From: Chryseobacterium geocarposphaerae
Lineage (GTDB): Bacteria > Bacteroidota > Bacteroidia > Flavobacteriales > Weeksellaceae
DNA: 64,000 nucleotides
Assembly: GCF_002797535.1 (NCBI RefSeq)
Contig: NZ_PGFD01000001.1
Span: forward strand, 1,736,001 to 1,800,000
Reading direction: 5' to 3'
Under the pieces are notes generated by a model. It was not told where the DNA came from, did no database searches, and worked only from the letters and a program-made list of their open reading frames with translations. A program made the position numbers and the translations under genes. Positions 7,832 through 16,810 of this stretch are shown here, piece by piece (within the stretch, counting starts at the first letter, position 1; each line of letters starts with the position of its first letter).

Positions 7832-9151
7832 TTATTTAATTGTTAAAGTTCCTGTAGTTTGTAATAGTTTTCTGTATGCCAACGCAGCGTCTGCCTTTGC
7901 ATTGATTACTCCAACATTGGCCTCAATCTGAGCCGCATCCGCATCCAGTAATTCCGTCATGGTAGCCAGACCGTTGTCATATTTATTTTTTGTGATTCTG
8001 TAATTTTCATTAGCCTGTTCCGCAGATTTTTCGAAAACAGCAATTCTCTTTTTAGAATAATCTGTATTCTGATATTCTCTGTTTACATCAAGCTTGATGT
8101 TATCATTTAACAACTCGTTGGTTGCTGCCAATTGCATTTCTCTTGCTTTCGATTGCTTATAAGCTGAATTTTCTTTCCAGATATTGGATAAGTTATAAGA
8201 AATCCCCACTCCAACGTTTACGGCATTATAGATTGTTAAAAACTTAGGAATATCAGCTGCAACATAGCCTCCTGTAAATGCAAGGGAAGGAAGATTTTCC
8301 GCTTTTGCTGCTTTTGTTCCCAAAGCGGCTGCCTGTCTTTGCTTATCAAGAGCCTGAAGATCTTTACGGTTTTCTTTGGCTGCGTTTACATAAAAATCTA
8401 CAGGCTTTACATCTTCTCCTTCCTCAATATAATTTTGATCTACTTCAATTTCTGTAGTTTCGGGAAGACCCAATAATAAATCCATATTGATATTGGCAAT
8501 ATTGTAGTTATTTTTTGCTTCCAATAATTGCAATTCTATATTTGAAGTCTGAAGATTCGCTTTTAAACGGTCATTCCTTGCAATAACTCCATTATTTTCA
8601 AGTTTAAGGAAAGTCTCGTCTCTTTTTTGAGAAGCGGTAAGGTTTTCTTCTAAAACTTTAATGGACTGGTTGGCTTTAAATAAGTTATTGTATGCCTGAG
8701 CAACGTTGTAAGCAATTGCCGTTTTGTCATTTTCAGTCGTTAGTCTGGATGCTTCCACCAAATATTTTGCAGATTGGATTCCGTATTTTATTCTTCCACC
8801 GCTGTAGATCGGAACACTCAGGTTAGCCGATCCGTAAAGAACTTGATGTACCTCCGGACTGCTACCCCCTTCCGCTGAAACTCCCGGAAGCTTTATATTT
8901 ACATTCGGTTTATTGGGAAGATACATATAACTTCCAGAAACTTTAAGCTCCGGTAATTGTTTGTTTTTTGCTTCCAAAAGGTCTGCTGTAGCTTCTTCAA
9001 TCTTTGCAGCATCAATCTTCAGATTTTTACTGTTCTGGATTCCCAATTGCACAGCTTCATCAAGAGTAAGTGTTTTTTTCTCCTGAGCATTTGCGTTTGC
9101 AAACCCTACGAATAGAGCTAATGCAAGGACTGAGTTATTTATTTTCTTCAT
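7832..9151 (-). CDS. TolC-family outer-membrane efflux protein
   Basis: The 439-residue protein starts with a signal peptide (MKKINNSVLALALFVGFANANA, cleaved before Q). It shows the two-fold repeat of outer-membrane efflux proteins: LDEAVQLGIQNSKNL at the start of the first alpha-barrel half and long Ala/Glu/Asn-rich helices ending in YDNGLATMTELLDADAA, a hallmark of the second half. It forms the outer-membrane exit duct for the EmrA/EmrB pair. Its start overlaps the end of the TetR gene by 17 bp, so regulator and channel are translationally linked. Confidence 0.92.
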   Translation of the reverse strand: MKKINNSVLALALFVGFANANAQEKKTLTLDEAVQLGIQNSKNLKIDAAKIEEATADLLEAKNKQLPELKVSGSYMYLPNKPNVNIKLPGVSAEGGSSPEVHQVLYGSANLSVPIYSGGRIKYGIQSAKYLVEASRLTTENDKTAIAYNVAQAYNNLFKANQSIKVLEENLTASQKRDETFLKLENNGVIARNDRLKANLQTSNIELQLLEAKNNYNIANINMDLLLGLPETTEIEVDQNYIEEGEDVKPVDFYVNAAKENRKDLQALDKQRQAAALGTKAAKAENLPSLAFTGGYVAADIPKFLTIYNAVNVGVGISYNLSNIWKENSAYKQSKAREMQLAATNELLNDNIKLDVNREYQNTDYSKKRIAVFEKSAEQANENYRITKNKYDNGLATMTELLDADAAQIEANVGVINAKADAALAYRKLLQTTGTLTIK

Positions 9152-9761
9152 AACCTAAAAGGTCTTTTAGTAAATATTTAATATGTTTATTAAGTTCTGA
9201 GTAATATTTTTCATCGAAAACTTCTTCATCCTCAGTATCATTCAGGAATTCTTTATACATTTCTTTGGCATTGGATGCATAAAATAAAGTTCCGCTCACT
9301 GTAGCATGTAAAAGATAAATAGGAGGATTCTTTGTAAAAATTCCTTTTTCTAATCCACTTTCCAGGATTTTAGAATACATCGCAATGAATCCCATTTTTG
9401 TCTGCTTCAGAAATTCAACAATCTGAGGATTCTTTGTATGAAGCTGTTCCCGCTGCATAATTCTGTAGAAACATTTATGGTTTCTTACCCTGCCGGCAAA
9501 CTGATCTACTATTTTCTCTATTTTTTCCCATTCGTTGATATCAGTTCTTTCAAGGATATCCTTCGAAAAGAATTGCCCCTCATTCATCCTGTATTCAACT
9601 AATTTTTCATAAAGCTTTTCTTTTGAACCAAAATAATAGGAAATCATAGAGATATTCACATTTGCTGCTTTTGCAATCTCACGGGTAGAAGTACCTTCGA
9701 ACCCAAGCTCTGCAAATAATTTTTCAGCAGCATACAATATATTTTCTTCTTTTGATAACAT
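9135..9761 (-). CDS. TetR/AcrR-family regulator of the efflux operon
   Basis: The 208-residue repressor has an N-terminal helix-turn-helix at about residues 25-44 (STREIAKAANVNISMISYYF) followed by GSKEKLYEKL, the classic TetR signature. The C-terminal part is a variable ligand-binding helical domain. It is the first gene of the regulator-TolC-HlyD-MFS operon. A palindrome in its promoter overlaps the -33 region, which suggests that it represses its own operon until an efflux substrate binds. Confidence 0.92.
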   Translation of the reverse strand: MLSKEENILYAAEKLFAELGFEGTSTREIAKAANVNISMISYYFGSKEKLYEKLVEYRMNEGQFFSKDILERTDINEWEKIEKIVDQFAGRVRNHKCFYRIMQREQLHTKNPQIVEFLKQTKMGFIAMYSKILESGLEKGIFTKNPPIYLLHATVSGTLFYASNAKEMYKEFLNDTEDEEVFDEKYYSELNKHIKYLLKDLLGYEENK

Positions 9762-9784
9762 TTCTATGTTCTATTTTCAGGCTG

Positions 9785-9815
9785 CAAATATACTACCGAT
9801 TTTTGATAAATCAAA
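9785..9815 (-). promoter_or_regulatory. Bacteroidota-type promoter of the efflux operon
   Basis: Read on the minus strand there is TTTG (9812-9815), 19 bp, then TATATTTG (9785-9792), an exact match to the TTTG-N19-21-TAnnTTTG pattern. The predicted transcript begins about 15-20 bp before the TetR start codon. Confidence 0.7.
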
Positions 9816-9824
9816 CGATTGATT
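9809..9824. promoter_or_regulatory. Probable TetR operator
   Basis: Palindrome AATCAA-ACGA-TTGATT directly overlaps the -33 box of the efflux promoter. Size and position fit a TetR-family autoregulatory site; binding is inferred, not seen. Confidence 0.55.
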
Positions 9825-10022
9825 GATTTTTAATTTAATTTTAATTTTTTGTTAATAAATGAAATATTAAAACCCTAATAATCAAATATTTAAATTTTAT
9901 TCAAAAATTAATTAAAATGATAGATTTTGTGTTTATTAATAATTTTAAAGACAAAACAGCTTTCTAATTCAGGCTTCAGAAAGAGATTTTTAAGATAAAA
10001 AGAAAAAGTTTTCGATACTTAT

Positions 10023-11141
10023 TTATGAATTCTTGTGTATATGTCTTGATAATTTTATTCCTAAATCTGTCCAGACTATTTTAGGATTTCCGTTTCTGGT
10101 AAGGTGCAGATCAGCTGTATTGATTTCTTCCAGAATACTTTCAATATTGGCTCCGCTTATATATTTTGAAAATCCTTTCCAGTTAAAGCCATTGGCATCA
10201 ATCTTCTTATACACCAAAGCCTCGGATTGGTAATTTTGAAGCAAAGCCAATCTGAAAATTTCAGAACAGTAATTTAAAAAGTTTTTCTGCTTCTCCCTGT
10301 TCCATCCCGCAATTTCTCTTGCCCAAATAATGATACTTCTCAGAAATTCAGGCTTCTTTTTCACCATAAAAGCGTCACGAACCCATTGTACAAAAAGTTT
10401 TTCAAACTCTTCGTTCTTGTTTCCGGATTCTAAAAGTTTAAGAGCATCGTTCAGATCTCCCTGAGCTTCATGAACGATTTCTTTTATTTTTTCATCTGAA
10501 ATATTAAAATTAGTTTTCAGATACATCTGAATATCTTCATCATTAATTCTTGGAACTTCTACAATCTGGGTTCTAGAAAGAATAGTCGGAAGAATATCGT
10601 TGGAAGACTCTGCTGTCAATAAAATAACTGTTTTTGCAGGCGGCTCTTCGAGGAACTTAAGAAATTTATTGGAAGCGGCAACGTTCATCTTATCAGCTCT
10701 CCAGACGATCAGAATTTTGGTTCCGCCTTCAAAACTTTTAAGGGAAAACTTCTGGTTTTGGTCATCTATTTCATCTGCTGAAATAAACAGCTGCTTATTT
10801 TCAGATTCAAGAAAAGCCGTCCAGTCATCATAGCTTGAATAGGGAGACTTAAGAATCATTTCACGGAATTCTTCAAACTTATTTTTGCTTAAAGAATTTT
10901 TATTATCCGTAAAAACGGGAAAACTGAAATGTAAATCCAGATGATTTAAGTGCTCCACCTTTGAAGCAGCGTGTTCATTTTCCCGGCTCAAAACTTCTTT
11001 TGCATAGGCTAAAACCATAGGCAATGTGCCATATCCTTCTTTTCCTACGAAAAGCTGGGCATGGCTTACTCTGTTTTCGGTAATACTGTCTCTTAGAAGT
11101 TTTTTCAGATTTTCTTGTCCGGCAATGTTCTCCCAATTCAT
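10023..11141 (-). CDS. holB: DNA polymerase III subunit delta'
   Basis: This is a clamp-loader subunit of 372 residues. It begins MNWENIAGQENLKKLL, continues with HAQLFVGKEGYGTL where a Walker A loop would be, and has LIVWRADKMNVAASNKFLKFLEEPP (split here by position: about 145-169) and a later TILSRTQ. The degenerate P-loop lacks the Lys-Thr pair, and the sensor motif reads SRT rather than SRC, fitting delta' as the non-hydrolysing stator. The four-Cys zinc module of gamma-type clamp loaders is absent around residues 55-80. The gene is monocistronic. Confidence 0.9.
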   Translation of the reverse strand: MNWENIAGQENLKKLLRDSITENRVSHAQLFVGKEGYGTLPMVLAYAKEVLSRENEHAASKVEHLNHLDLHFSFPVFTDNKNSLSKNKFEEFREMILKSPYSSYDDWTAFLESENKQLFISADEIDDQNQKFSLKSFEGGTKILIVWRADKMNVAASNKFLKFLEEPPAKTVILLTAESSNDILPTILSRTQIVEVPRINDEDIQMYLKTNFNISDEKIKEIVHEAQGDLNDALKLLESGNKNEEFEKLFVQWVRDAFMVKKKPEFLRSIIIWAREIAGWNREKQKNFLNYCSEIFRLALLQNYQSEALVYKKIDANGFNWKGFSKYISGANIESILEEINTADLHLTRNGNPKIVWTDLGIKLSRHIHKNS

Positions 11142-11145
11142 GGCC

Positions 11146-11153
11146 CAAAGATA
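11146..11153 (-). promoter_or_regulatory. Candidate -7 box for holB
   Basis: TATCTTTG on the minus strand, ending five bases before the ATG. If used, the mRNA would have almost no leader. No clear -33 TTG partner is visible. Confidence 0.35.
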
Positions 11154-11177
11154 AAGAATTTTTAGAACGGATGATTT

Positions 11178-11255
11178 GTGAGATGTGAATTTTACTTCGC
11201 AAATAAATCATGAATTTTATGTAAAAATCAACAGCAAAGCGAATTGGCAACTCAC
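11178..11255. repeat. Intergenic inverted-repeat element, family 2, degenerate copy
   Basis: GTGAGATGTGAATT on the left and AATTGGCAACTCAC on the right form a 14-bp inverted repeat with four mismatches. Inside are CTTCGCAAA and AAAGCGAA. This is the same arrangement and wording as the element at 6541-6704. It lies between the divergent holB and outer-membrane protein genes. Confidence 0.55.
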
Positions 11256-11363
11256 TATTCACCATAATTCTCTCTATTAATCCCCTTAACAAACTTTAAC
11301 CTCTTATAATTTTTACAATTCATTAATATTTAAGATATTTGCGCATTGTTTTAAAAATATAGA

Positions 11364-12686
11364 ATGAAAAAAATCTTTGTACTATCATTCATATCAGTTG
11401 GATATTTCTTACAGGCGCAAAATCTAGGTAACTCACCTTATGCAGCTTATGGAATTGGAGATGTAAAATATGATAATACGATTGAAACTTCCTCTATGGG
11501 AGGTATATCAACAGCTTATATCAGTGATTTCACCAGCAGCTTCAACTTTGCAAACCCTGCTAATAACGCTAATTTTGAACTGACAAGTATTAAACTTGAA
11601 GCGACTAACGAAAACAATTATTTTAAAACTGATTACAACAGTACAAAGTCTACCAAACATTCTACGTATCTGTCTAATATCTCTTTAGCGTTTCCCTTGT
11701 CTTCTAAGGTAAAGATGGGATTATCTTATCAGCCATATAGCTCTAAAAGCTATGATATTACAAACAGTTATGAAGTTACTAATCCTCAAACTTTAGAAAA
11801 AGCTACCTATACCAACCAATTTAAAGGAAGCGGTACGTTAAATACGGCACAGATTGCTTTGGCTTATAAAGTTGCTCAGGAATTCTCAGTAGGTTTAAGA
11901 GCCAACTATTATTTCGGAAATCTTTCTGATCTGGATGAATTCCACACTTCTAATGCTGAATTATACAATGGATATGAAACGACTACCAATGTAAGAAACT
12001 TCAACTTCACTTTAGGAGCAAATTACCAGCATCTTAACACAAGTACAGATAAAAAGTTAACCATTGGAGCAACTGCTACTTTTGGAAACACCAGCAATAT
12101 GATTACCAGCTATAAAAATAGTACTTATTTTTATACAGATGCTTCGATGGAAACAAAAAGCTACGAAACCATTATTGAAGAAAAGCAGTCAAATGCTAAA
12201 AACCTTTTACCTTTACAGGCTTCTTTAGGAATAGGATATGGAAGTGAAAACCAATGGTTTGCCTCTGCTCAGGTTGACTACAAAAAAGGAGAAGAAACTT
12301 TATATTTTGGTCAGACAAGACAATTCCAGGATTCTTACAGAGTTTCTGTAGGGGGGTGGTATTTGCCGAACTATAATAACTTCAGAAATTATTTTTCAAG
12401 AGTGGTTTACAGATATGGAGCATTCTATGAGAAAGGAAGTCTTTCTATAAACGGACAGGGTGAGCTTGATCCAAACGGGAACAGCATTAATAAGTTCGGT
12501 ATTTCTGCCGGTGTATTGCTACCATTCAAAAACAGCAGTATTACAAGGATGAGCGGTCTTGAAGTAGGAGTAGAATTAGGAAAAAGAGGAACATTAAAAA
12601 ACAACTTGATCAATCAGAATTATATCAATTTAAAGATAGGATTCAATTTTGCGGATAAATGGTTTAGAAAATCATTGTATAACTAA
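11364..12686 (+). CDS. Outer-membrane beta-barrel protein, function unknown
   Basis: A 440-residue protein with a signal peptide (MKKIFVLSFISVGYFLQA, cleaved before Q) and SPYAAYGIGDV close to the mature N-terminus. FNFANPANNANF and a long series of alternating aromatic/polar strands follow, ending in an aromatic-rich strand. This resembles FadL/PorV-like barrels of Bacteroidota that begin with a 'YSxYGxGD' block. It is followed after 3 bp by lptC, so it is probably co-transcribed with LPS-export functions. Its specific role is not known. Confidence 0.75.
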   Translation: MKKIFVLSFISVGYFLQAQNLGNSPYAAYGIGDVKYDNTIETSSMGGISTAYISDFTSSFNFANPANNANFELTSIKLEATNENNYFKTDYNSTKSTKHSTYLSNISLAFPLSSKVKMGLSYQPYSSKSYDITNSYEVTNPQTLEKATYTNQFKGSGTLNTAQIALAYKVAQEFSVGLRANYYFGNLSDLDEFHTSNAELYNGYETTTNVRNFNFTLGANYQHLNTSTDKKLTIGATATFGNTSNMITSYKNSTYFYTDASMETKSYETIIEEKQSNAKNLLPLQASLGIGYGSENQWFASAQVDYKKGEETLYFGQTRQFQDSYRVSVGGWYLPNYNNFRNYFSRVVYRYGAFYEKGSLSINGQGELDPNGNSINKFGISAGVLLPFKNSSITRMSGLEVGVELGKRGTLKNNLINQNYINLKIGFNFADKWFRKSLYN

Positions 12687-12689
12687 AAA

Positions 12690-13280
12690 ATGAATTTGAA
12701 TTCAAAAATAAAATTTAAAAATATAGCATATCTTCTCAGTTGTGCTATATTTTTTATCATGACATCCTGTGAAGAGGATCTCACAAAAGGAAACGATAAT
12801 AAAAATAAAAACTTTCCTTCACAAATCATCAATAACGCTCATATCATACAGAGAGATTCGGGGATGGTCACTTTAAAAGCAACCGCTCCTATCATTGAAA
12901 AGTATGAACTGATAGACAGTCCTTATATCGTAGCTAAAAGGGGGATCAATATTGAGTTCTTTGATAAAAAGAAACCTAAGACTCCGGGAAGGATTACGGC
13001 AAAATATGCGCGCATTTTTGAGTATAAAAAATTCTATGAGGCAAAAGGAAATGTAAGGATCACCACCAATGAAGGTCAAAGATTTGCCATGCAAAGTATT
13101 TACTGGGATCAGAAGAAAAACAGGATTTATACACGGGACACTGTTTTTGTAACCATGGAAGACGGTTCCACTTTGGTTGGAGCTAAAGGTATGACGGCTA
13201 AAGATGATTTCTCGGAATATACTTTCTTTAATAGTTCCGGAGATATCAATTCTAAAAAATTATCCGAAAATCAGAAATAA
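12690..13280 (+). CDS. lptC: LPS export ABC transporter periplasmic protein LptC
   Basis: The 196-residue lipoprotein has an N-terminal hydrophobic segment ending in IMTSC, giving a lipobox Cys27 rather than the bitopic anchor of proteobacterial LptC. The beta-jellyroll follows: NNAHIIQRDSGMVTLKATAP, YEAKGNVRITTNEGQRF and MQSIYWDQKKNRIYTRDTVFV are characteristic strands that pass LPS from LptFG to LptA. It lies between an outer-membrane protein gene (3-bp gap) and anmK (9-bp gap), forming an envelope-linked operon. Confidence 0.88.
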   Translation: MNLNSKIKFKNIAYLLSCAIFFIMTSCEEDLTKGNDNKNKNFPSQIINNAHIIQRDSGMVTLKATAPIIEKYELIDSPYIVAKRGINIEFFDKKKPKTPGRITAKYARIFEYKKFYEAKGNVRITTNEGQRFAMQSIYWDQKKNRIYTRDTVFVTMEDGSTLVGAKGMTAKDDFSEYTFFNSSGDINSKKLSENQK

Positions 13281-13289
13281 ATCTCTACT

Positions 13290-14333
13290 ATGATTTTTCA
13301 AGCCATTGGATTAATGTCGGGAACAAGCCTGGATGGTTTGGATATTTGCTTTGCAAAGTTTGAAAAGCAAAAGGCGTGGGACTTTGAAATCATAAAAGCC
13401 GAAACAATACCTTACTCTAAAGCATTAGAAGATCAGCTTAAAAACTCGATCTATCTTTCACCCGAAGAACTGCTGGAACTGAATTCGGAATATGGCTTTT
13501 ATCTAGGGAAAACTGTAAAAAACTTTATTGAAAAATATCAGCTTCAACATCTTGATTTAATTGCTTCTCACGGTCATACTGTTTTTCACCAGCCACAAAA
13601 GAAATTTACCCTACAGATTGGAGATGGAAGAGCCATTAAAATAGAGACCGGGCTACCCGTAATCTATGATTTCAGAAGTCAGGACGTTTTAATGAAAGGG
13701 AATGGCGCTCCCCTAGTTCCGATTGGTGATGAACTGTTGTTTTCACAATATGACGCCTGTCTGAATCTTGGTGGTTTTTCCAATATTTCTTTAAAAGTCA
13801 ATAATAAAAGAATAGCTTTTGATATTGCTCCGGTAAATATTGTTTTAAATAAATTTGCGCAAGAGTTGAATAAAGACTTTGACGAAAACGGTGATCTGGC
13901 TAAAACAGGTAAAATCCATGAGGATTTACTATCTCAGTTAAATTCATTGGAGTTTTATCAGAAGCCTCATCCGAAATCTTTAGGAATTGAATGGTGTAAT
14001 GAAAATATTTTCCCATTATTCCGAGGTGTTGAGGCCATTGATATTCTGGCTACCTTTACGGAACATGCAGCACAACAGATTTCCAATGTTTTTAATAAAA
14101 ATAAATTAAAAAATGTTTTGTGTACCGGAGGCGGAACTTTTAATCAATATCTGATTGAAAAAATAAGAAACAAAACGACTACAGAAATCATCATTCCCCC
14201 CAAAAAACTGATAGAATATAAAGAAGCTTTAATCTTTGCTTTCATGGGCGTTTTAAGACTCAATAACGAAATTAATGTACTTTCATCTGCAACAGGCAGT
14301 TCTCAGGATCACAGCTCCGGAATTATCGCATAA
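13290..14333 (+). CDS. anmK: Anhydro-N-acetylmuramic acid kinase
   Basis: A 347-residue ASKHA-fold kinase that hydrolyses and phosphorylates 1,6-anhydroMurNAc to MurNAc-6-phosphate in peptidoglycan recycling. It opens with GLMSGTSLDGLD (residues 7-18), the ATP-phosphate loop. SHGHTVFHQP and LQIGDGRAI follow, then FRSQDV with the catalytic Asp, GNGAPLVPIGDE and CLNLGGFSNIS. A late TGGGTFN matches the second phosphate motif. It lies 9 bp after lptC and ends just before a bidirectional terminator. Confidence 0.95.
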   Translation: MIFQAIGLMSGTSLDGLDICFAKFEKQKAWDFEIIKAETIPYSKALEDQLKNSIYLSPEELLELNSEYGFYLGKTVKNFIEKYQLQHLDLIASHGHTVFHQPQKKFTLQIGDGRAIKIETGLPVIYDFRSQDVLMKGNGAPLVPIGDELLFSQYDACLNLGGFSNISLKVNNKRIAFDIAPVNIVLNKFAQELNKDFDENGDLAKTGKIHEDLLSQLNSLEFYQKPHPKSLGIEWCNENIFPLFRGVEAIDILATFTEHAAQQISNVFNKNKLKNVLCTGGGTFNQYLIEKIRNKTTTEIIIPPKKLIEYKEALIFAFMGVLRLNNEINVLSSATGSSQDHSSGIIA

Positions 14334-14338
14334 AAAAA

Positions 14339-14360
14339 CCTTCATTACTGAAGGCTTTTC
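14339..14360. terminator. Bidirectional terminator between anmK and the SRPBCC gene
   Basis: Stem CCTTCA / TGAAGG with a TTAC loop, A6 on the left and CTTTT on the right. It lies between convergent genes and can serve either. Confidence 0.75.
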
Positions 14361-14363
14361 ATT

Positions 14364-14753
14364 TTATTTATAAGCTTCGATCTTATCTGTCAAAGTATTG
14401 ATAAAGTTCTGAAGAGGTTTTTCTACCATCATTTTGATAAACGGATTGAATTTCCCTTCAAACAACATTTGTACTTCCGTCTGATTTTCGTTGATAGGGT
14501 TTATAGTTGCCGTTAATGCAAAGTCTAAACTAGAGCTTGCAGATTTCAAAACTGCTTTTTGATCATTCACTTCATCAATTTTTAAAGCAATTTCCGGCAT
14601 CCCTTGCAACCCGAATTTAAATCCGTCTTCTCTGGTTTCAAACTTTTGAAGACCATCTGGCATAAAATCTTTATAGTTTTCCGGAGATTTCAGGAGTTCT
14701 ACCAGTTCTTTGGATGATTTATTGACAATAATCTTTCGTCCTTCTAAATTCAT
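14364..14753 (-). CDS. SRPBCC-family (START-like) protein
   Basis: The 129-residue protein has the helix-grip pattern: an N-terminal strand (RKIIVNKSSKELVELL), the conserved 'P-E-x-Y-x-x-F-M-P' turn, several beta strands and a long C-terminal helix ending TDKIEAYK. Such proteins bind hydrophobic ligands or act as assembly helpers; the ligand is unknown. In related flavobacteria this family lies near pyrimidine genes and a NUDIX gene (recalled, not checked). Here it is divergent from a NUDIX gene across 36 bp. Confidence 0.8.
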   Translation of the reverse strand: MNLEGRKIIVNKSSKELVELLKSPENYKDFMPDGLQKFETREDGFKFGLQGMPEIALKIDEVNDQKAVLKSASSSLDFALTATINPINENQTEVQMLFEGKFNPFIKMMVEKPLQNFINTLTDKIEAYK

Positions 14754-14789
14754 TTTTTATTTTTGTATTTAAATTCTTAATTATTACAA

Positions 14790-15398
14790 ATGTATAAAGT
14801 TTTTGTGAACGAAAAAAAATTATTGCTATCTAAGCAACCTGAAAACCTGGAAAAAATGCTTGGTTATGAAAACGTCACATCATTGGAGATTGCGCTTGAT
14901 CTTCTTGAAAATACATCTGTAAAAGAATTGAATGTTTTTGGAGAAAATATAGATGAGATCTGGACTGAATTTCAGAATCTTTTCAGAATCATTGAAGCTG
15001 CAGGAGGAATTGTAAACGACGCCGACGGAAACATTCTGTTCATCAAAAGGCTCGGAAAATGGGATCTTCCGAAGGGTAAAATGGAAAAAGGAGAATCCCG
15101 CGAAGAATCTGCCGTACGTGAAATTGAAGAAGAGACCGGTCTGAAGGATGTAGAACTGGTACGATTTATCAATACTACTTACCATATTTATATTGAAAGA
15201 AATGGGGATAAAGTATTGAAATGTACACATTGGTTTGAAATGAATTTCAACGGTGAAGACACCTCAAAACCGCAAATAGAGGAAGGAATTACTGAAGTTG
15301 CATGGAAAAATACCTCTCAGATTGAAGAAGAAGTTTTTCCCAGTACTTTTAAAAATATTAAGCTGATTATAAAAGAATTCTGGAATACAAGAGCGTAA
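14790..15398 (+). CDS. NUDIX hydrolase
   Basis: The 202-residue enzyme has a ~70-residue N-terminal extension and then the catalytic domain. The NUDIX box at about residues 96-118 fits G-x5-E-x7-R-E-x2-E-E-x-G, with GESREESAV and REIEEETGL carrying the metal-binding Glu residues. It should hydrolyse a nucleoside diphosphate-linked compound; substrate is unassigned. TATTTTTG at 14758-14765 is a candidate -7 box. It ends before a strong terminator. Confidence 0.9.
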   Translation: MYKVFVNEKKLLLSKQPENLEKMLGYENVTSLEIALDLLENTSVKELNVFGENIDEIWTEFQNLFRIIEAAGGIVNDADGNILFIKRLGKWDLPKGKMEKGESREESAVREIEEETGLKDVELVRFINTTYHIYIERNGDKVLKCTHWFEMNFNGEDTSKPQIEEGITEVAWKNTSQIEEEVFPSTFKNIKLIIKEFWNTRA

Positions 15399-15417
15399 GT
15401 CTCTTTTTACATTAATA

Positions 15418-15449
15418 AAAGTTCACATAATTTTTCTTATGTGAACTTT
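15418..15449. terminator. Bidirectional terminator between NUDIX gene and murF
   Basis: A 13-bp perfect stem AAAGTTCACATAA / TTATGTGAACTTT with a six-base loop, followed by ATTTTTT. It lies between convergent genes. Confidence 0.9.
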
Positions 15450-15475
15450 ATTTTTTGTACATGATGCAAATCTGC

Positions 15476-16747
15476 TTAAATAAAATCTATGGATTTTTCC
15501 AGTGCGATACCTCTTGAGCCTTTTAAGAGGATATTTTCAGACTGGATTTTATGTTGCTTTAAATATTCAATCAGTTCTAAAGTATTTTCAAAAGAAACTG
15601 TAGACGAATTGATCTGCTTGAAGTTTTTCCCTACTGTGATAATTTCATCGAATCCTAATTTCTGAGCTAAATTGAGAATATTCTGATGCTCTTTTTCGCT
15701 CTCCTCTCCCAGCTCCAGCATATCACCAATAATAATTGTTTTTGAGCCTTCAAAAGTGATGAAGTTCTGCAGAGAAGCAGTCATTGAACTTGGATTGGCA
15801 TTATAGGTATCCAGTACCAACGTTCTGCCATCTTTTTTAACGATCTGAGAACGCATATTGGTGGGAGTATAGTTTTCTATCGCATTTTTAATTTGGGTAA
15901 AACTAATCCCGAAATGAAGTCCTAAACTCGCAGCTGCACATAGATTGGTAAAATTATATTCACCTGTAAGCTTTGAAACTGCTTCTTCATTCCTGTAGAG
16001 TAAACCCACAAAATGCTCTTCAGAAAATGATTCAAACTCATAATCCGAGCTTTCTTTTCCAAAAGTAATTTTAGGTAAATAACCTTCAGTTTTTTCTACC
16101 TGGATAGGATCATTCTCATTAACAACAATAGTTTGCTGATGGTTTTTAAGGTAATCATACAATTCGGACTTTCCTTTGATCACTCCTTCAAAACCTCCAA
16201 AACCTTCCAGATGCGCTTTTCCGAAATTGGTAATGTATCCGAAGTTAGGTTGAGAAATTGAACACAGAAGCTCGATTTCCTTTTGATGATTAGCTCCCAT
16301 TTCAATTACCGCCATTTCATGCTCCGGCTTGATGGAAAGAATCGTTAAAGGAACTCCAATGTGATTATTCAGATTCCCTAAAGTATACTGAACATTAAAT
16401 TTCTCTGAAAGAACTGCATGAATAATTTCTTTTGTAGTCGTTTTTCCGTTGCTTCCTGTAAGACCTATAATGGGGATCTGTAACTGACTTCTATGATAAA
16501 TTGCCAGCTGCTGCAAAAATTCTAAGGTTGACGGGACATAAAAAATATTTCTATCTTTATTTTCAAAATCCTTTTGTTCTACAATAACTGCCAAAGCTCC
16601 TTCATCAATAGCTTTTTCAGCAAAAGTTGCCGCATTGAAATTTTCACCTGAAAAAGCAAAGAAGATATCATTATTTCCTATTTTTCTGCTGTCAATAATC
16701 GCCTTTTCAGATCTTAAAAATAAAGGATAAAACTGTTCTACATTCAT
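15476..16747 (-). CDS. murF: UDP-N-acetylmuramoyl-tripeptide--D-alanyl-D-alanine ligase
   Basis: The 423-residue Mur ligase adds D-Ala-D-Ala to UDP-MurNAc-tripeptide in the cytoplasm. An N-terminal UDP-binding domain carries IDSRKIGNNDIFFAF (the MurF/MurE 'DSR' motif). The ATP loop GSNGKTTT is at residues 98-105. NNHIGVPLT and VIEMGANHQKEI are MurF-specific, and DTYNANPSSM marks the C-terminal domain. It lies 63 bp past the gldJ stop on the same strand, but a strong terminator separates the two genes. Confidence 0.95.
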   Translation of the reverse strand: MNVEQFYPLFLRSEKAIIDSRKIGNNDIFFAFSGENFNAATFAEKAIDEGALAVIVEQKDFENKDRNIFYVPSTLEFLQQLAIYHRSQLQIPIIGLTGSNGKTTTKEIIHAVLSEKFNVQYTLGNLNNHIGVPLTILSIKPEHEMAVIEMGANHQKEIELLCSISQPNFGYITNFGKAHLEGFGGFEGVIKGKSELYDYLKNHQQTIVVNENDPIQVEKTEGYLPKITFGKESSDYEFESFSEEHFVGLLYRNEEAVSKLTGEYNFTNLCAAASLGLHFGISFTQIKNAIENYTPTNMRSQIVKKDGRTLVLDTYNANPSSMTASLQNFITFEGSKTIIIGDMLELGEESEKEHQNILNLAQKLGFDEIITVGKNFKQINSSTVSFENTLELIEYLKQHKIQSENILLKGSRGIALEKSIDFI

Positions 16748-16760
16748 ACATCAAAAATAA

Positions 16761-16790
16761 AAAAACCTTCCAGAATTCTGGAAGGTTTTT
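16761..16790. terminator. Perfect palindromic terminator between gldJ and murF
   Basis: Thirty bases form an exact palindrome centred on GAATTC, with outer A5 and T5 tracts (AAAAACCTTCCAG and mirror). It terminates gldJ on the minus strand and lies 14 bp upstream of the murF start codon. Confidence 0.9.
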
Positions 16791-16810
16791 GAAAATTATT
16801 TTGATAAATA

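Noticed and set aside
9889..9970. Short 16-codon frame (ATG ATA GAT TTT...) in the spacer behind holB
   Set aside because: No promoter/hairpin pair and no amphipathic pattern, unlike the frame at 56881; likely chance.
16761..16790. 30-bp perfect palindrome as a protein-binding operator
   Set aside because: The outer A5/T5 tracts and the place behind gldJ fit an intrinsic terminator better.
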